Positions 16,366-24,384 of a stretch of DNA of 64,000 bases are shown here, piece after piece. The position numbers were made by a program, and so were the translations under genes. The number at the start of each line of letters is the position of its first letter. The stretch's first letter is position 1. Origin of the DNA: Aquidulcibacter paucihalophilus (GTDB lineage Bacteria > Pseudomonadota > Alphaproteobacteria > Caulobacterales > Caulobacteraceae). Below the pieces are notes generated by a model. That model searched no databases. It saw only the letters and a program-made list of their open reading frames with translations, and was not told the DNA's origin. The stretch spans positions 2,096,501 to 2,160,500 of the forward strand of contig CP127384.1 in NCBI GenBank assembly GCA_030285985.1, given 5' to 3'.

Positions 16366-17349
16366 TCAGCCCCGTTCGAGCGCCGCCTGCGCCGCTGCCA
16401 GCTCGGCGGCCATCACCGATTTCAGTCGCGCCGGCGCGACGATCTGCACCTGGTCGCCCCAGCTGAACAGATGCCAGGCCAGCTCACGCATGCCCGAGGC
16501 CCGGAACCGCACCTCGACCCCGCCGTCCGGCAGATCCTCGACCGTCTGGGTCGGGTGCCAGCGCCAGGCCCGCGCCTCGGCCGCGCCGCCCGGCGTGACC
16601 CGCAGCACCACATCCTCGATCTCGTCCTGATAGATGCCGAACGACTGGCTGGCGAAGGCCTGCAGGTCGAACTCCGCAGGCGGAGTGGCCACCCCGTCCT
16701 CGGCCCGCACGGCGCTCATCCGGTCGAGGCGGAAGGTCTGGATCCGCCCGCTCTCCCGGTCGGCGGCGACCAGATAGTTGGCACGGCCGAACATCACCCC
16801 GCACGGGGCCACGCTGCGCCGCCGCGCCTCCGCCCCCGGACGGCTGTAGATGAAGCCCAGCGGCTGCCCCGCCAGGATCGCCTGCCGGATCTCGGCCAGC
16901 ACCGCCTCATCGGCCGACGGTCGCGGCCCCGCCTGCACGGCGATGGTCTCGGCCCTTACGAGTGCCTCCAGATCGGGGGCCAGCCGGTTCAGGGTGGTCG
17001 AGCGCATGGCCGACTTCAGCTTGCGCTCCAGCCCCTCCAGCGCCGCGGCCCGGCCCGGCTCGCCCGCCGCCCGCAGCCCTTGCGCCGCCTTGCTCAGCTC
17101 GACCAGTTCGGTCGTCGTCGGGGCCTGTTCGAACGCCGACAGGCCGCCCCGGATGCGCCAGCGCTTGGTCGGCGGGTCCGACACCTCCTCGGCGGCAGGA
17201 TAGAGGGCCAGGACCGCGTCCCGCATCCGCTCGGCGGTGCGCCGGCCCACGCCGCTCTCGCGCGCCATCTCGTCCAGCGTCAGGCCCTCGGCGCTGGCCG
17301 CCATCCGCCGCGCCAGCTCGATCACCACGGCCGCCTTGTCCTGTCTCAT
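16366..17349 (-). CDS. Helix-turn-helix regulator with WYL domain
   Basis: A 327-residue transcription factor. The N terminus is a winged HTH of the DeoR/YobV kind (LTLDEMARESGVGRRTAERMRD). The centre and C terminus form a WYL ligand-sensing domain (RRRSVAPCGVMFGRANYLVA, then QTFRLDRMSAVR) and a WYL C-terminal extension. Such regulators often respond to nucleic acid or nucleotide ligands and control defence or DNA-damage genes. It is divergent from a small 76-residue gene with about 85 bases between starts, which may be its target or partner. Confidence 0.9.
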   Translation of the reverse strand: MRQDKAAVVIELARRMAASAEGLTLDEMARESGVGRRTAERMRDAVLALYPAAEEVSDPPTKRWRIRGGLSAFEQAPTTTELVELSKAAQGLRAAGEPGRAAALEGLERKLKSAMRSTTLNRLAPDLEALVRAETIAVQAGPRPSADEAVLAEIRQAILAGQPLGFIYSRPGAEARRRSVAPCGVMFGRANYLVAADRESGRIQTFRLDRMSAVRAEDGVATPPAEFDLQAFASQSFGIYQDEIEDVVLRVTPGGAAEARAWRWHPTQTVEDLPDGGVEVRFRASGMRELAWHLFSWGDQVQIVAPARLKSVMAAELAAAQAALERG

Positions 17350-17434
17350 GCGCCGACGATGGCATACGACCGTTTTTGACGCAACGCTGCTCCAAGGTGA
17401 GTTTCAACAGAGACCCACTCCCCGGAGACATCCC

Positions 17435-17665
17435 ATGGCCCGCTCGTTCGCTCCCCACGCCGCCGTCGCCGCCAGCCGCTATCTGATCGTGCCGTGCGAG
17501 GCCGACGGCTGCGGTGATCTGGCCGTGATCTGGGACCGGCTGGAGGAACAGGTGATCGACGTCATCGACGCCCGCCTGTCCGCCCGCTACGCCGACGAGG
17601 ACGCCCTGTGGGACGAGGCCCGCCCGGCCTTTGATCCGGCCGAAGATTTCCGCATGGCGGCGTGA
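17435..17665 (+). CDS. Small acidic protein of unknown function
   Basis: A 76-residue soluble protein, acidic in its second half (DARLSARYADEDALWDEARP), with one short hydrophobic segment (ASRYLIVPCEADGCG). The start at ATG 17435 has CGGAGAC upstream. It is divergent from the WYL regulator and convergent with the DUF1801 gene, with four bases between the stops. No known family comes to mind; the WYL regulator next to it is its most plausible controller. Confidence 0.6.
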   Translation: MARSFAPHAAVAASRYLIVPCEADGCGDLAVIWDRLEEQVIDVIDARLSARYADEDALWDEARPAFDPAEDFRMAA

Positions 17666-17669
17666 TCGG

Positions 17670-18074
17670 TCACCCGGGGTATTTCGCCCACATATGCGCC
17701 AGCGACGCGGCCGCCAGGTCGCGCAGCACCCCCTCGTCGACGGCGTCCATCCGGTTGATGTAGATGCAGCCGCCTTTGGTGCTGACCTTGCCCAGCCGTG
17801 AGACAAGATCACCCCGGGCTTCGAAATCGCCCATCACATACAGAACCAGCTGGGCCTTGCGCGGCGAGAAGGCGATCATCGGCCAGTCGCCCGTCGGCCC
17901 CCGATAGCTGCAGTAGCCGACGATTGATGGTCCCCACATGACCGGGGCAGCGCCGGACACCTCGGTCAGCAAGGCCTGCATGACCTCGGCATCCGCACGG
18001 CGACGGGGATTGTCGACGGCGGCGATGAAATCGGCGACCGGCACATCCGTCGGTTTTGTCTTCGGCTCGGCCAT
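17670..18074 (-). CDS. DUF1801 domain protein
   Basis: A 134-residue cytoplasmic protein that matches the DUF1801 (YdhG-like) fold: the early conserved region VADFIAAVDNPRRRADAEVM, the central MWGPSIVGY, and the GDWPMIAFSPRKAQLVLYV strand pair. The family has a frataxin-like or iron-binding-like fold with no settled function. It begins only 13 bases after the alternative oxidase stop, on the same strand, so both are probably one transcript. Confidence 0.85.
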   Translation of the reverse strand: MAEPKTKPTDVPVADFIAAVDNPRRRADAEVMQALLTEVSGAAPVMWGPSIVGYCSYRGPTGDWPMIAFSPRKAQLVLYVMGDFEARGDLVSRLGKVSTKGGCIYINRMDAVDEGVLRDLAAASLAHMWAKYPG

Positions 18075-18087
18075 GGTCGCCCTCCCC

Positions 18088-18813
18088 TCAGGCTGCGCCC
18101 CTCAGCTCCGTCGCATGGGGCGGATAGGGGGCCGACGGTACAGTGCTGACGGGCAGTCTGGCCAGAGTGCTGGCGAAGCCGTGATTGACGTCGCGGTGAT
18201 GCGCTTCATCGGCCCGCACCTTCAGCACCACATCGCGCAGCGTCGCGTTGGCCGGCAGCTTCCAGTAGTGGATGGCGATGGCCGGGGCCGCGACGTTGGG
18301 CGAACGGCCCTCGTCGATTTCCTTCAGATACAGGGTGTAGCTGATCACGGCCTCTTCCTCGAAATAGCCGACCACGCGGTGGGCCGTGCGCGACGAGATC
18401 AGGTAGAGCAGGAAGAAGCCGATATAGAAGACCGCCTGGGCCAGCTGGACCACCAGCCGCTCAAAATACGTCGGCTTCGCCACCTCGATGAAGGTCATCA
18501 GGTGCATCCTCTCGTTCTCCGCCTCCTCCATCAGGGTACGGATCCAGCCCTCGTCGTCCCGCATTTCGCGCAGGCAGCGGAGATGCTGAAGCGTCGCCCC
18601 GACCATGCCCGGCACGGCGGCGACCGTTTCCAGCACGATGGCGCGGTGGCCATATTTCTTGGCAAAGAAGGTGTCGGCGCAGACCCTCAGCAGTTTGGTG
18701 AAGCCGAGGGCGAAACGGTCGGAGAAGTCCTTCGGCTCATAATGGATGACGGGTTCGGCGTCCTTTTCCTCTTCGAGAGCGCGTTCGTCGGGAGCGAGGA
18801 TCTTGTTGACCAT
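18088..18813 (-). CDS. aox: Alternative oxidase (diiron quinol oxidase)
   Basis: Membrane-bound ubiquinol oxidase that reduces oxygen to water without pumping protons and is insensitive to cyanide. The 241-residue protein carries the full diiron ligand set: Glu62 in LETVAA, Glu101 and His104 in NERMHL, a Glu in FEEEA (about 152-154), and Glu203/His206 in ADEAHH. The hydrophobic segment around 122-142 is the membrane-association region. AOX is common in plants and fungi but patchy in bacteria, known chiefly from some alphaproteobacteria such as Novosphingobium. It shares a likely transcript with the DUF1801 gene and is near the transhydrogenase and cox IV genes. Confidence 0.93.
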   Translation of the reverse strand: MVNKILAPDERALEEEKDAEPVIHYEPKDFSDRFALGFTKLLRVCADTFFAKKYGHRAIVLETVAAVPGMVGATLQHLRCLREMRDDEGWIRTLMEEAENERMHLMTFIEVAKPTYFERLVVQLAQAVFYIGFFLLYLISSRTAHRVVGYFEEEAVISYTLYLKEIDEGRSPNVAAPAIAIHYWKLPANATLRDVVLKVRADEAHHRDVNHGFASTLARLPVSTVPSAPYPPHATELRGAA

Positions 18814-18946
18814 AGGAAAGGGCTTTCAGGCATCACAGCCGCGATGGGCTGGCGCTCTGAACCCTAACGCGCGAGAGACCCCCCGCGGGGCCGGACGCAA
18901 TATTGCAAAGGGCGGGCAGGGTGACGCAGTCGGGCGCGTCGGCGGC

Positions 18947-19348
18947 TCAGAATTTCCGTCCCCGCGGCTCGGCCACGATCTGGAACTGGTCCTGCCAGAC
19001 GATCAGGCCGGGATCGCGGGTGGTCAAAACCTCGACGTGGATGCCGCATTCCTCGAGCGCGATCTTCAGCCGATGCATGCGGCTGATGTGCCCGGTGGCG
19101 GCGGGCTTGAACCATGACAGCCCCGGCTGGCCGAACCCCTTGTGGCCCCCGGTCGAAAAGGCCTTCGGGATGGCGAGATTGGCGTTGAACCAGGCGCTCA
19201 GGCTTCTCGCCTCTGCGATGGCCCAGCCCGGCGCGTGCTCACTCTCGACCGCTTCATCGATGGCCTTGAACAGACCGAGCCGACTGCGCTGGCGGCCGAT
19301 CGACTGGAAGCAGACGAAGCGGATGTAGGTCTTGTCGGACAAAGCCAT
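18947..19348 (-). CDS. Uncharacterised protein at the end of the pnt gene chain
   Basis: A 133-residue soluble protein. It starts seven bases after the stop of the preceding membrane protein and is the last gene of the run that begins at pntAA. Features: a central region rich in Trp/Phe/Gly (GGHKGFGQPGLSWFKP) and a C-terminal alpha/beta section (RMHRLKIALEECGIHVEVLTT). No signal peptide, no membrane span, no catalytic motif that I recognise. Confidence 0.65.
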   Translation of the reverse strand: MALSDKTYIRFVCFQSIGRQRSRLGLFKAIDEAVESEHAPGWAIAEARSLSAWFNANLAIPKAFSTGGHKGFGQPGLSWFKPAATGHISRMHRLKIALEECGIHVEVLTTRDPGLIVWQDQFQIVAEPRGRKF

Positions 19349-19355
19349 GACCGGA

Positions 19356-20126
19356 TCAGCTCTCCGGGATCACGACATATTCGCCGGGCCTCAGCTCGGA
19401 TTGATCGACAACAAGGAGTGCTGAAATTCGCTCAACAGGCACCCCCAGGCGATCAGCGAGGCGTGCGGGGCAACCGCTGTCGAACGCCGTACGACCATCA
19501 CTGCGGCGCTGTGGAGCCCGAACCGCGCCCGCCTGTCCAGCGGCGGCAAAGATTCGCTCGACAACGGGAAGCCGCGGCTCCCGTTCGCGGTCCATCCAGC
19601 CACCGCCGCGATCCCATATCTCAAACCGCCTGCCGTCGCCGAAGTTCAGTGTAAGGCCGCCTCTCGGCTTTCCTGCCCGGCTCCCCCGTTGCCGCACGAT
19701 AACGCACGAACTCTCTGTGCGGCGGATGTCCATGAAGCTCCGGGTCTCAAGCGGCTGCCCAAGTCCGGCATCCCGGTACATGAGCTTGTCCGGATAGAGC
19801 GCGACTCCGCTACTCGCATCCCACAGGATTCCAGCGGCGAAGGCGATAACTCCCAGGGCAACCAGGCCAACCCCCGTCCGGCGGGACCTTGTCCAGGGAG
19901 GGACCACACAGGCCAAGCCTCCCAGCATCAGCGGGGTGAAAGTCAGCGCGAAGCCGACAAACGACATCTCCGGCCACCATGCGAGCGGCTCGGACGGGAG
20001 CCCTTGCCGAAAAGCAGAGATAAGACGACTTCCGCCGAGGAGCATCGGGACGGAGAGTCCGCTCCAACCAAATACCAGAACCGCCGCGGGCCAGTTGAAT
20101 GGCTTGTGCCCGAGGTAGCGGATCAC
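19356..20126 (-). CDS. Multi-pass membrane protein coupled to pntB
   Basis: A 256-residue protein with three or four membrane helices in the first 110 residues and a hydrophilic, beta-rich C-terminal part ending in Pro/Glu-rich sequence. The GTG start overlaps the pntB stop (GTGA), implying translational coupling. GC content is clearly lower than that of pntB. No family recognised. It may simply have been inserted behind the transhydrogenase operon. Confidence 0.65.
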   Translation of the reverse strand: MIRYLGHKPFNWPAAVLVFGWSGLSVPMLLGGSRLISAFRQGLPSEPLAWWPEMSFVGFALTFTPLMLGGLACVVPPWTRSRRTGVGLVALGVIAFAAGILWDASSGVALYPDKLMYRDAGLGQPLETRSFMDIRRTESSCVIVRQRGSRAGKPRGGLTLNFGDGRRFEIWDRGGGWMDREREPRLPVVERIFAAAGQAGAVRAPQRRSDGRTAFDSGCPARLADRLGVPVERISALLVVDQSELRPGEYVVIPES

Positions 20127-21538
20127 AGCCCCTTCACGATCCCCTCGACCATCTTCTTGGCGTCGGCGAACAGCATCATGGTGTTGTCGCGGAAGAACAG
20201 CTCGTTCTCGACGCCGGCATAGCCCGCCGCCATGCCGCGCTTGATGAACAGCACCGTGCCGGCCTTCTCCACATCGAGCACCGGCATGCCGTAGATCGGG
20301 CTCTGCGGGTCGGTCTTGGCGGCCGGGTTGGTGACGTCATTGGCACCGATGACGAAGGCCACGTCGCAGGAGCTGAACTCGCTGTTGATGTCCTCCAGCT
20401 CGAACACCTCGTCATAGGGGACATTGGCCTCGGCCAGCAGGACGTTCATATGGCCGGGCATGCGGCCGGCGACGGGGTGGATGGCGTATTTCACCTCGAC
20501 CCCTTCCTCCTTCAGCTTGTCGGCCATCTCGCGCAGCGCGTGCTGGGCCTGGGCGACGGCCATGCCGTAGCCGGGGACGATGATGACCTTGGAGGCGTTC
20601 TTCATGATGAAGGCGGCGTCGTCGGCGCTGCCCTGTTTGACCGGCCGGGTCTCGACCCGCGCCTCGCCGCCGGCGGCGTCCGTACCGCCGAAGCCGCCCA
20701 GGATCACCGAGATGAAGCTGCGGTTCATGCCCTTGCACATGATGTAGCTCAGGATCGCGCCCGAGCTGCCGACCAGCGCCCCGGTGATGATCAGGGCGAT
20801 ATTCTCGAGCGTGAAGCCCAGCGCGGCCGCGGCCCAGCCGGAGTAGGAGTTGAGCATCGACACCACCACCGGCATGTCCGCCCCGCCGATGGGGATGATC
20901 AGGGTCGCGCCGAGGATCAGGGCGATCAGGAACACGCCCCAGAACGCCCAGACCGCCGTCCCGCCGGAGGTGATCATCACCCCGATCAGGACCACGAGGC
21001 CGAGCAGCAGGCCGATGTTCAGCAGGTGTCGCGCCGGCAGGATGATCGGCGCGCCACTCATATTGCCGTTCAGCTTGGCGAAGGCGATCACCGAGCCGGT
21101 GAAGGTGATGGCACCGATGGCAACGCCGAGGCTCAGTTCGATGATCGACAGGGTCTTGATGCCGCCGGCAGCGGTGGCAATGCCGAAGCTCTCGGGGGCA
21201 TAGACCGCGCCGATGGCCACCAGACAGGCCGCCATGCCGACCAGCGAGTGGAAGGCCGCGACCAGCTGCGGCATCTGGGTCATCTGCACCCGCCCGGCGA
21301 TCAGGGCTCCCGCCCCGCCGCCGACCACCACCCCGCCCGCGATCAGGCCGAGGGTCAGGGTGTCCAGCGTCCCCGTCGACCACAGGGTGGCGAGGGTCAC
21401 GCCGACCGCCAGCGCCATGCCGACCATGCCGAAGGTATTGCCCTGCCGGCTCGTCTCCGGGCTCGACAGGCCGCGCAGGCTGAGGATGAACAGGACGCCG
21501 GAGACCAGATAGGCCAGGGCCGCGAAGGATGCGTTCAT
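20123..21538 (-). CDS. pntB: NAD(P) transhydrogenase subunit beta
   Basis: Membrane subunit of the proton-translocating transhydrogenase, which uses the proton gradient to reduce NADP with NADH. The 471-residue protein has about nine membrane helices (first 290 residues) followed by the NADP-binding domain III (KVIIVPGYGMAVAQAQHAL, GRMPGHMNVLLAEA, FVIGANDVTNPAA, GMPVLDVEKA), all well conserved. It is separated from the preceding 95-residue membrane protein by only 21 bases and lies in one operon with pntAA and pntAB. Confidence 0.97.
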   Translation of the reverse strand: MNASFAALAYLVSGVLFILSLRGLSSPETSRQGNTFGMVGMALAVGVTLATLWSTGTLDTLTLGLIAGGVVVGGGAGALIAGRVQMTQMPQLVAAFHSLVGMAACLVAIGAVYAPESFGIATAAGGIKTLSIIELSLGVAIGAITFTGSVIAFAKLNGNMSGAPIILPARHLLNIGLLLGLVVLIGVMITSGGTAVWAFWGVFLIALILGATLIIPIGGADMPVVVSMLNSYSGWAAAALGFTLENIALIITGALVGSSGAILSYIMCKGMNRSFISVILGGFGGTDAAGGEARVETRPVKQGSADDAAFIMKNASKVIIVPGYGMAVAQAQHALREMADKLKEEGVEVKYAIHPVAGRMPGHMNVLLAEANVPYDEVFELEDINSEFSSCDVAFVIGANDVTNPAAKTDPQSPIYGMPVLDVEKAGTVLFIKRGMAAGYAGVENELFFRDNTMMLFADAKKMVEGIVKGL

Positions 21539-21559
21539 GCGATCAGTCTTCCCTCAGTC

Positions 21560-21847
21560 TCAACGTCCGGGCGGGAGGTGGGCCGTGCGCGCCAGCCGCC
21601 AGAGGGCGGCGGCGATGAACAGCGGCCCGATGAAGATCATCGCCCAGTCCCAGGTGCTCATGGTCTTTTCCTGGGCCACGATGCGCAGCAGGATGGAGGC
21701 GAACAGCAACACCACGCCGCAGTCCAGAAACCGCAGCTTGCGGATGGCGTCCTTCTCGCGAAGCCAGCTCCACAGCCACAGCCCCGCCCCGATCGCCGTG
21801 GCGACCCAGGACGCGCCGACCGCGAGCTGGAGGACGTCTACGGTCAC
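21560..21847 (-). CDS. Small three-helix membrane protein within the pnt operon
   Basis: A 95-residue protein with about three hydrophobic helices and a basic C-terminal end. It begins at GTG 21847, overlapping the previous stop as GTGA, and ends just before pntB. It is not part of the standard transhydrogenase. No family recognised; its tight packing suggests co-expression with the enzyme. Confidence 0.65.
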   Translation of the reverse strand: MTVDVLQLAVGASWVATAIGAGLWLWSWLREKDAIRKLRFLDCGVVLLFASILLRIVAQEKTMSTWDWAMIFIGPLFIAAALWRLARTAHLPPGR

Positions 21848-22146
21848 GCCCTCTGGCTCCGAAATCTCGGAAAGAGCGTCCCTGATCGAACCGACTGGAC
21901 GAGTTGGAGTGCGAAGATGAGAGCCGCGGCAAGGAATAGGCTGAACTCAAGCCAGTCAGCGCGCTGCTGGCGTTCCCAGGCCTGCCATCCGAAGTGGAGG
22001 ATCATGACAGGATAGACCGTCAGCATCAGTGCCCACTGAATACGAACCCGCGCTCGCTCGCTCAGATGGCCGCTGATCAATACGAATAGCAGCACCAGCA
22101 GGAGCGCCAGCGGCAAGATCGCCATGAAAAGCACGGCCTGCGTCAT
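21844..22146 (-). CDS. Small membrane protein within the pnt operon
   Basis: A 100-residue protein with about three membrane helices (LFMAILPLALLLVLLFVLIS; LMLTVYPVMILHFGW; FSLFLAAALIFALQLV) and a basic tail (RFRSQRA). The ATG overlaps the pntAB stop as ATGA, and its own stop overlaps the next start. Its GC content is lower than the pnt genes on either side. No recognised family. Confidence 0.65.
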   Translation of the reverse strand: MTQAVLFMAILPLALLLVLLFVLISGHLSERARVRIQWALMLTVYPVMILHFGWQAWERQQRADWLEFSLFLAAALIFALQLVQSVRSGTLFPRFRSQRA

Positions 22147-22481
22147 GCCTTGGCCGCCTCCGCCGCCTTGGGCTTTTCCTTCTTGCGGTACATGGCCAGC
22201 ATGCGCCGGGTGACCATGAAGCCGCCGAAGATGTTGACGCTGGCCAGGGTCACGGCCGCGACGCCGGCTCCCTTGGCGATCCAGCCGTTCGGCCCCGCGT
22301 CGCCGCTGAAGGCCGCCGCCGCGATCAGCCCGCCGACCACGATCACCGAGGAGATGGCGTTGGTCACCGCCATCAGCGGCGTGTGCAGGGCCGGCGTCAC
22401 CGACCAGACGACATAATAGCCGACGAAGATCGCCAGCACGAAGATGGCCAGCCGGAAGACAGTGGGGTCAACGTGTTCCAT
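22143..22481 (-). CDS. pntAB: NAD(P) transhydrogenase subunit alpha part 2
   Basis: A 112-residue membrane fragment equivalent to the C-terminal membrane part of E. coli PntA. Helices carry the conserved stretch HTPLMAVTNAISSVIVVGGL, which forms part of the proton pathway together with PntB. The split of PntA into two chains is usual in alphaproteobacteria such as Rhodospirillum. Start ATG 22481 overlaps the preceding stop in the arrangement TGATG. Confidence 0.95.
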   Translation of the reverse strand: MEHVDPTVFRLAIFVLAIFVGYYVVWSVTPALHTPLMAVTNAISSVIVVGGLIAAAAFSGDAGPNGWIAKGAGVAAVTLASVNIFGGFMVTRRMLAMYRKKEKPKAAEAAKA

Positions 22482-22711
22482 CAGGCAGCTCCCTTAACGC
22501 CGCGCGACTGCAGCAGCACCCTCAACACCCATCCGATCAGGACCAGCGCCCCGGCGCTCTGCAGCAGTTGCATCGGCATCCGCCAGTCCGGTCCGCCCGC
22601 GGCTTCCAGCCCCCACAGCGCCAGCCAGACGACGGCGAGCAGCAAGCCCAGGCCCATCGCCGCCGTGGCGAACCCCTGGATGAAGCCCGTCGCACCCTTT
22701 GAAGCGGTCAT
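22481..22711 (-). CDS. Small two-helix membrane protein between pntAA and pntAB
   Basis: A 76-residue protein with two strong hydrophobic segments (GLGLLLAVVWLALWGLEAAG and LLQSAGALVLIGWVLRVLL). The ATG overlaps the pntAA stop as ATGA, and its stop overlaps the pntAB start, so it is translated in step with both subunits. In many genomes these two genes are adjacent; the inserted protein could be an assembly or accessory subunit, but I know of no characterised homologue. Confidence 0.7.
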   Translation of the reverse strand: MTASKGATGFIQGFATAAMGLGLLLAVVWLALWGLEAAGGPDWRMPMQLLQSAGALVLIGWVLRVLLQSRGVKGAA

Positions 22712-23841
22712 CCCCGCACCCCCTCGTGCACCACGGCGCCGCCGTGGGTCACCGCAGAGGCCTTGAGGATCTCGTCCTCCAGATCCAGCGCCAGCGCCCC
22801 GTCCTTGATCATCAGACCGACGAAGGCGACCAGGTTCTTGGCGTAGAGCGACGAGGCGTCGGACGCGATCCGGCCCGGCAGATTGGTATGGCCGACGATC
22901 TGGACACCGTTGGCCGTGGTCACCACCTCGCCGGCCTTGGCGCCCTCGACATTGCCGCCCGCCTCGACCGCCAGGTCGATCAGCACCGAGCCCGGCTTCA
23001 TCGTCGCCACCTGGGCCGCGCTGACCAGCACCGGCGCGGCGCGTCCGGGGATCAGGGCGGTGGTGATGACGATGTCCTGCTTCTTGATGTGCTCGCCGGT
23101 CAGGGCCGCCTGTTTGGCCTGATACTCGGGCGACATCGGCTTGGCGTAGCCGCCGGCCGTCTGGGCGTTCCTGAACTCCTCGTCCTCAACGGCGAGGAAT
23201 TTGGCGCCCAGCGATTCCACCTGCTCCTTGGTCGCGGGCCGCACGTCGGTGGCCGTGACCACCGCCCCGAGCCGCCGCGCCGTGGCGATGGCCTGCAGCC
23301 CGGCCACGCCCACGCCCATGATGAAGACCTTGGCCGGAGCGACCGTGCCCGCCGCCGTCATCATCATCGGGAAGCCCTTGCCATAGGCGTAGGCCGCCTC
23401 GATCACGGCGCGATAGCCGGCGAGGTTGGCCTGCGACGACAGGGCGTCCATCACCTGCGCCCGCGAAATCCGCGGCACGAACTCCATGGCGAAGGCGGAG
23501 GCGTTGGCACCGGCCAGGGCCGTCACCGTCTCCTTGTCGCGATACGCGTCCAGCAGGGCCACGACGATCGCGCCCGGCTTGAGCGCGCTGGTCTCCTGAG
23601 CCGTCGGCCCGCGCACCTTCAGCACGATATCGGCGCCCGACAGCACCGCCTTGGTGTCCTTGGCCACGGTCGCGCCGGCGGCGGCATAGTCGTCGTCGGG
23701 AATGGATGAGCCGGTCCCCGTCCCGGCCTCGACCGTCACGGTCGCGCCCATGGCGACGAATTTCTTCACCGTTTCCGGGGTGACGGCGCAGCGCGTTTCG
23801 CCATCTCGGCGTTCGCGGGTCACAGCGATGGCGACAGCCAA
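22708..23841 (-). CDS. pntAA: NAD(P) transhydrogenase subunit alpha part 1
   Basis: Peripheral NAD(H)-binding domain I of the transhydrogenase, 377 residues. Related to alanine dehydrogenase: early ERRDGETRCAVTPETVKKF, the RAQVMDALSSQANLAGYRAV region, the Rossmann loop VFIMGVGVAGLQAIATARRLGA and the mobile loop near YAKPMSPEYQ. First gene of the pnt operon. TTG 23841 is chosen because GGAGGG lies eight bases upstream and the usual N terminus follows at once. Confidence 0.96.
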   Translation of the reverse strand: MAVAIAVTRERRDGETRCAVTPETVKKFVAMGATVTVEAGTGTGSSIPDDDYAAAGATVAKDTKAVLSGADIVLKVRGPTAQETSALKPGAIVVALLDAYRDKETVTALAGANASAFAMEFVPRISRAQVMDALSSQANLAGYRAVIEAAYAYGKGFPMMMTAAGTVAPAKVFIMGVGVAGLQAIATARRLGAVVTATDVRPATKEQVESLGAKFLAVEDEEFRNAQTAGGYAKPMSPEYQAKQAALTGEHIKKQDIVITTALIPGRAAPVLVSAAQVATMKPGSVLIDLAVEAGGNVEGAKAGEVVTTANGVQIVGHTNLPGRIASDASSLYAKNLVAFVGLMIKDGALALDLEDEILKASAVTHGGAVVHEGVRG

Positions 23842-23924
23842 GCGAATCCCTCCGTCATCTCTCGACAGAGCGACGTTAGGCTTATCCGGGAGGGCGCGTC
23901 AAAGCAGCTTGTTTGCCGGGCCGC

Positions 23925-24007
23925 GGTCAGAAGGCTCCGCCTTCTCGACCAGTTTACCCTTGGGCCGACCAGAGGTCGGACCAGAGGGTGGCCTGGCGCT
24001 TCGCGCC
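23925..24007. repeat. String of three palindromes downstream of cox subunit IV
   Basis: Three short hairpins in a row: GGTC-AGAAGGC paired with GCCTTCT-c-GACC (23925-23950), CCGACC-aga-GGTCGG (23965-23979), and GGCGC-ttc-GCGCC (23995-24007). None has a T run. They lie between the cox IV stop and the start of pntAA and adjoin the 43-nt dispersed repeat. Confidence 0.6.
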
Positions 24008-24050
24008 GCGCTCAAGCAGCGAGCGACCGGGTCGCGGGCGTTAGCGCACC
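24008..24050. repeat. 43-nt dispersed repeat, copy 1
   Basis: Matches a second copy at 34543-34585 at 39 of 43 positions. Each copy contains the dyad CGCTC...GAGCG and lies within about 10 bases of the stop codon of a minus-strand gene (here cox subunit IV, there tuf). Confidence 0.75.
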
Positions 24051-24056
24051 TGACGC

Positions 24057-24299
24057 TTAATGCTTTTTGGGCGACTTCAGGACGAAGAAGCCGAGCACCA
24101 GCACCACCACGGCCGAGATGAAGGCGGGGATGAAGGCACCGCCCGGCTGGAACCAGATCACCAGGAACAGCAGGGACGCCGCGATGATCAGAGAGCCCCA
24201 TTTGGACAGGCCGACGAAAGCGTCGAACGTCGACTCCTGCTCGCTGATTTCCTGCGAACCGCGGACATAGGCGTCGTTGGAGTCGTGGGAGTTGGCCAT
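24057..24299 (-). CDS. aa3-type cytochrome c oxidase subunit IV
   Basis: An 80-residue single- or double-helix inner-membrane protein matching the bacterial aa3 oxidase subunit IV family: a short acidic N-terminal arm (EISEQESTFDAFVGLSKWGS) followed by a hydrophobic hairpin (LIIAASLLFLVIWFQ and FISAVVVLVLGFFVL) and a Lys-rich end. In Paracoccus and Rhodobacter this subunit binds the oxidase core but is not essential. The main oxidase genes are not in the window. Confidence 0.9.
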   Translation of the reverse strand: MANSHDSNDAYVRGSQEISEQESTFDAFVGLSKWGSLIIAASLLFLVIWFQPGGAFIPAFISAVVVLVLGFFVLKSPKKH

Positions 24300-24384
24300 G
24301 ATCGGGTCCGGGAATCTGTAACGGCGGGTGGCGTCCTTATAGCGAGCCTTGCGTCCCGCTCAAGACGTCCGGTTCAAATCGCGA

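Noticed and set aside
20099..22015. 638-codon plus-strand frame opposite pntB and the small membrane genes
   Set aside because: Composition dominated by Asp, Gly, His and Arg with no domain; shadow of the pnt operon.
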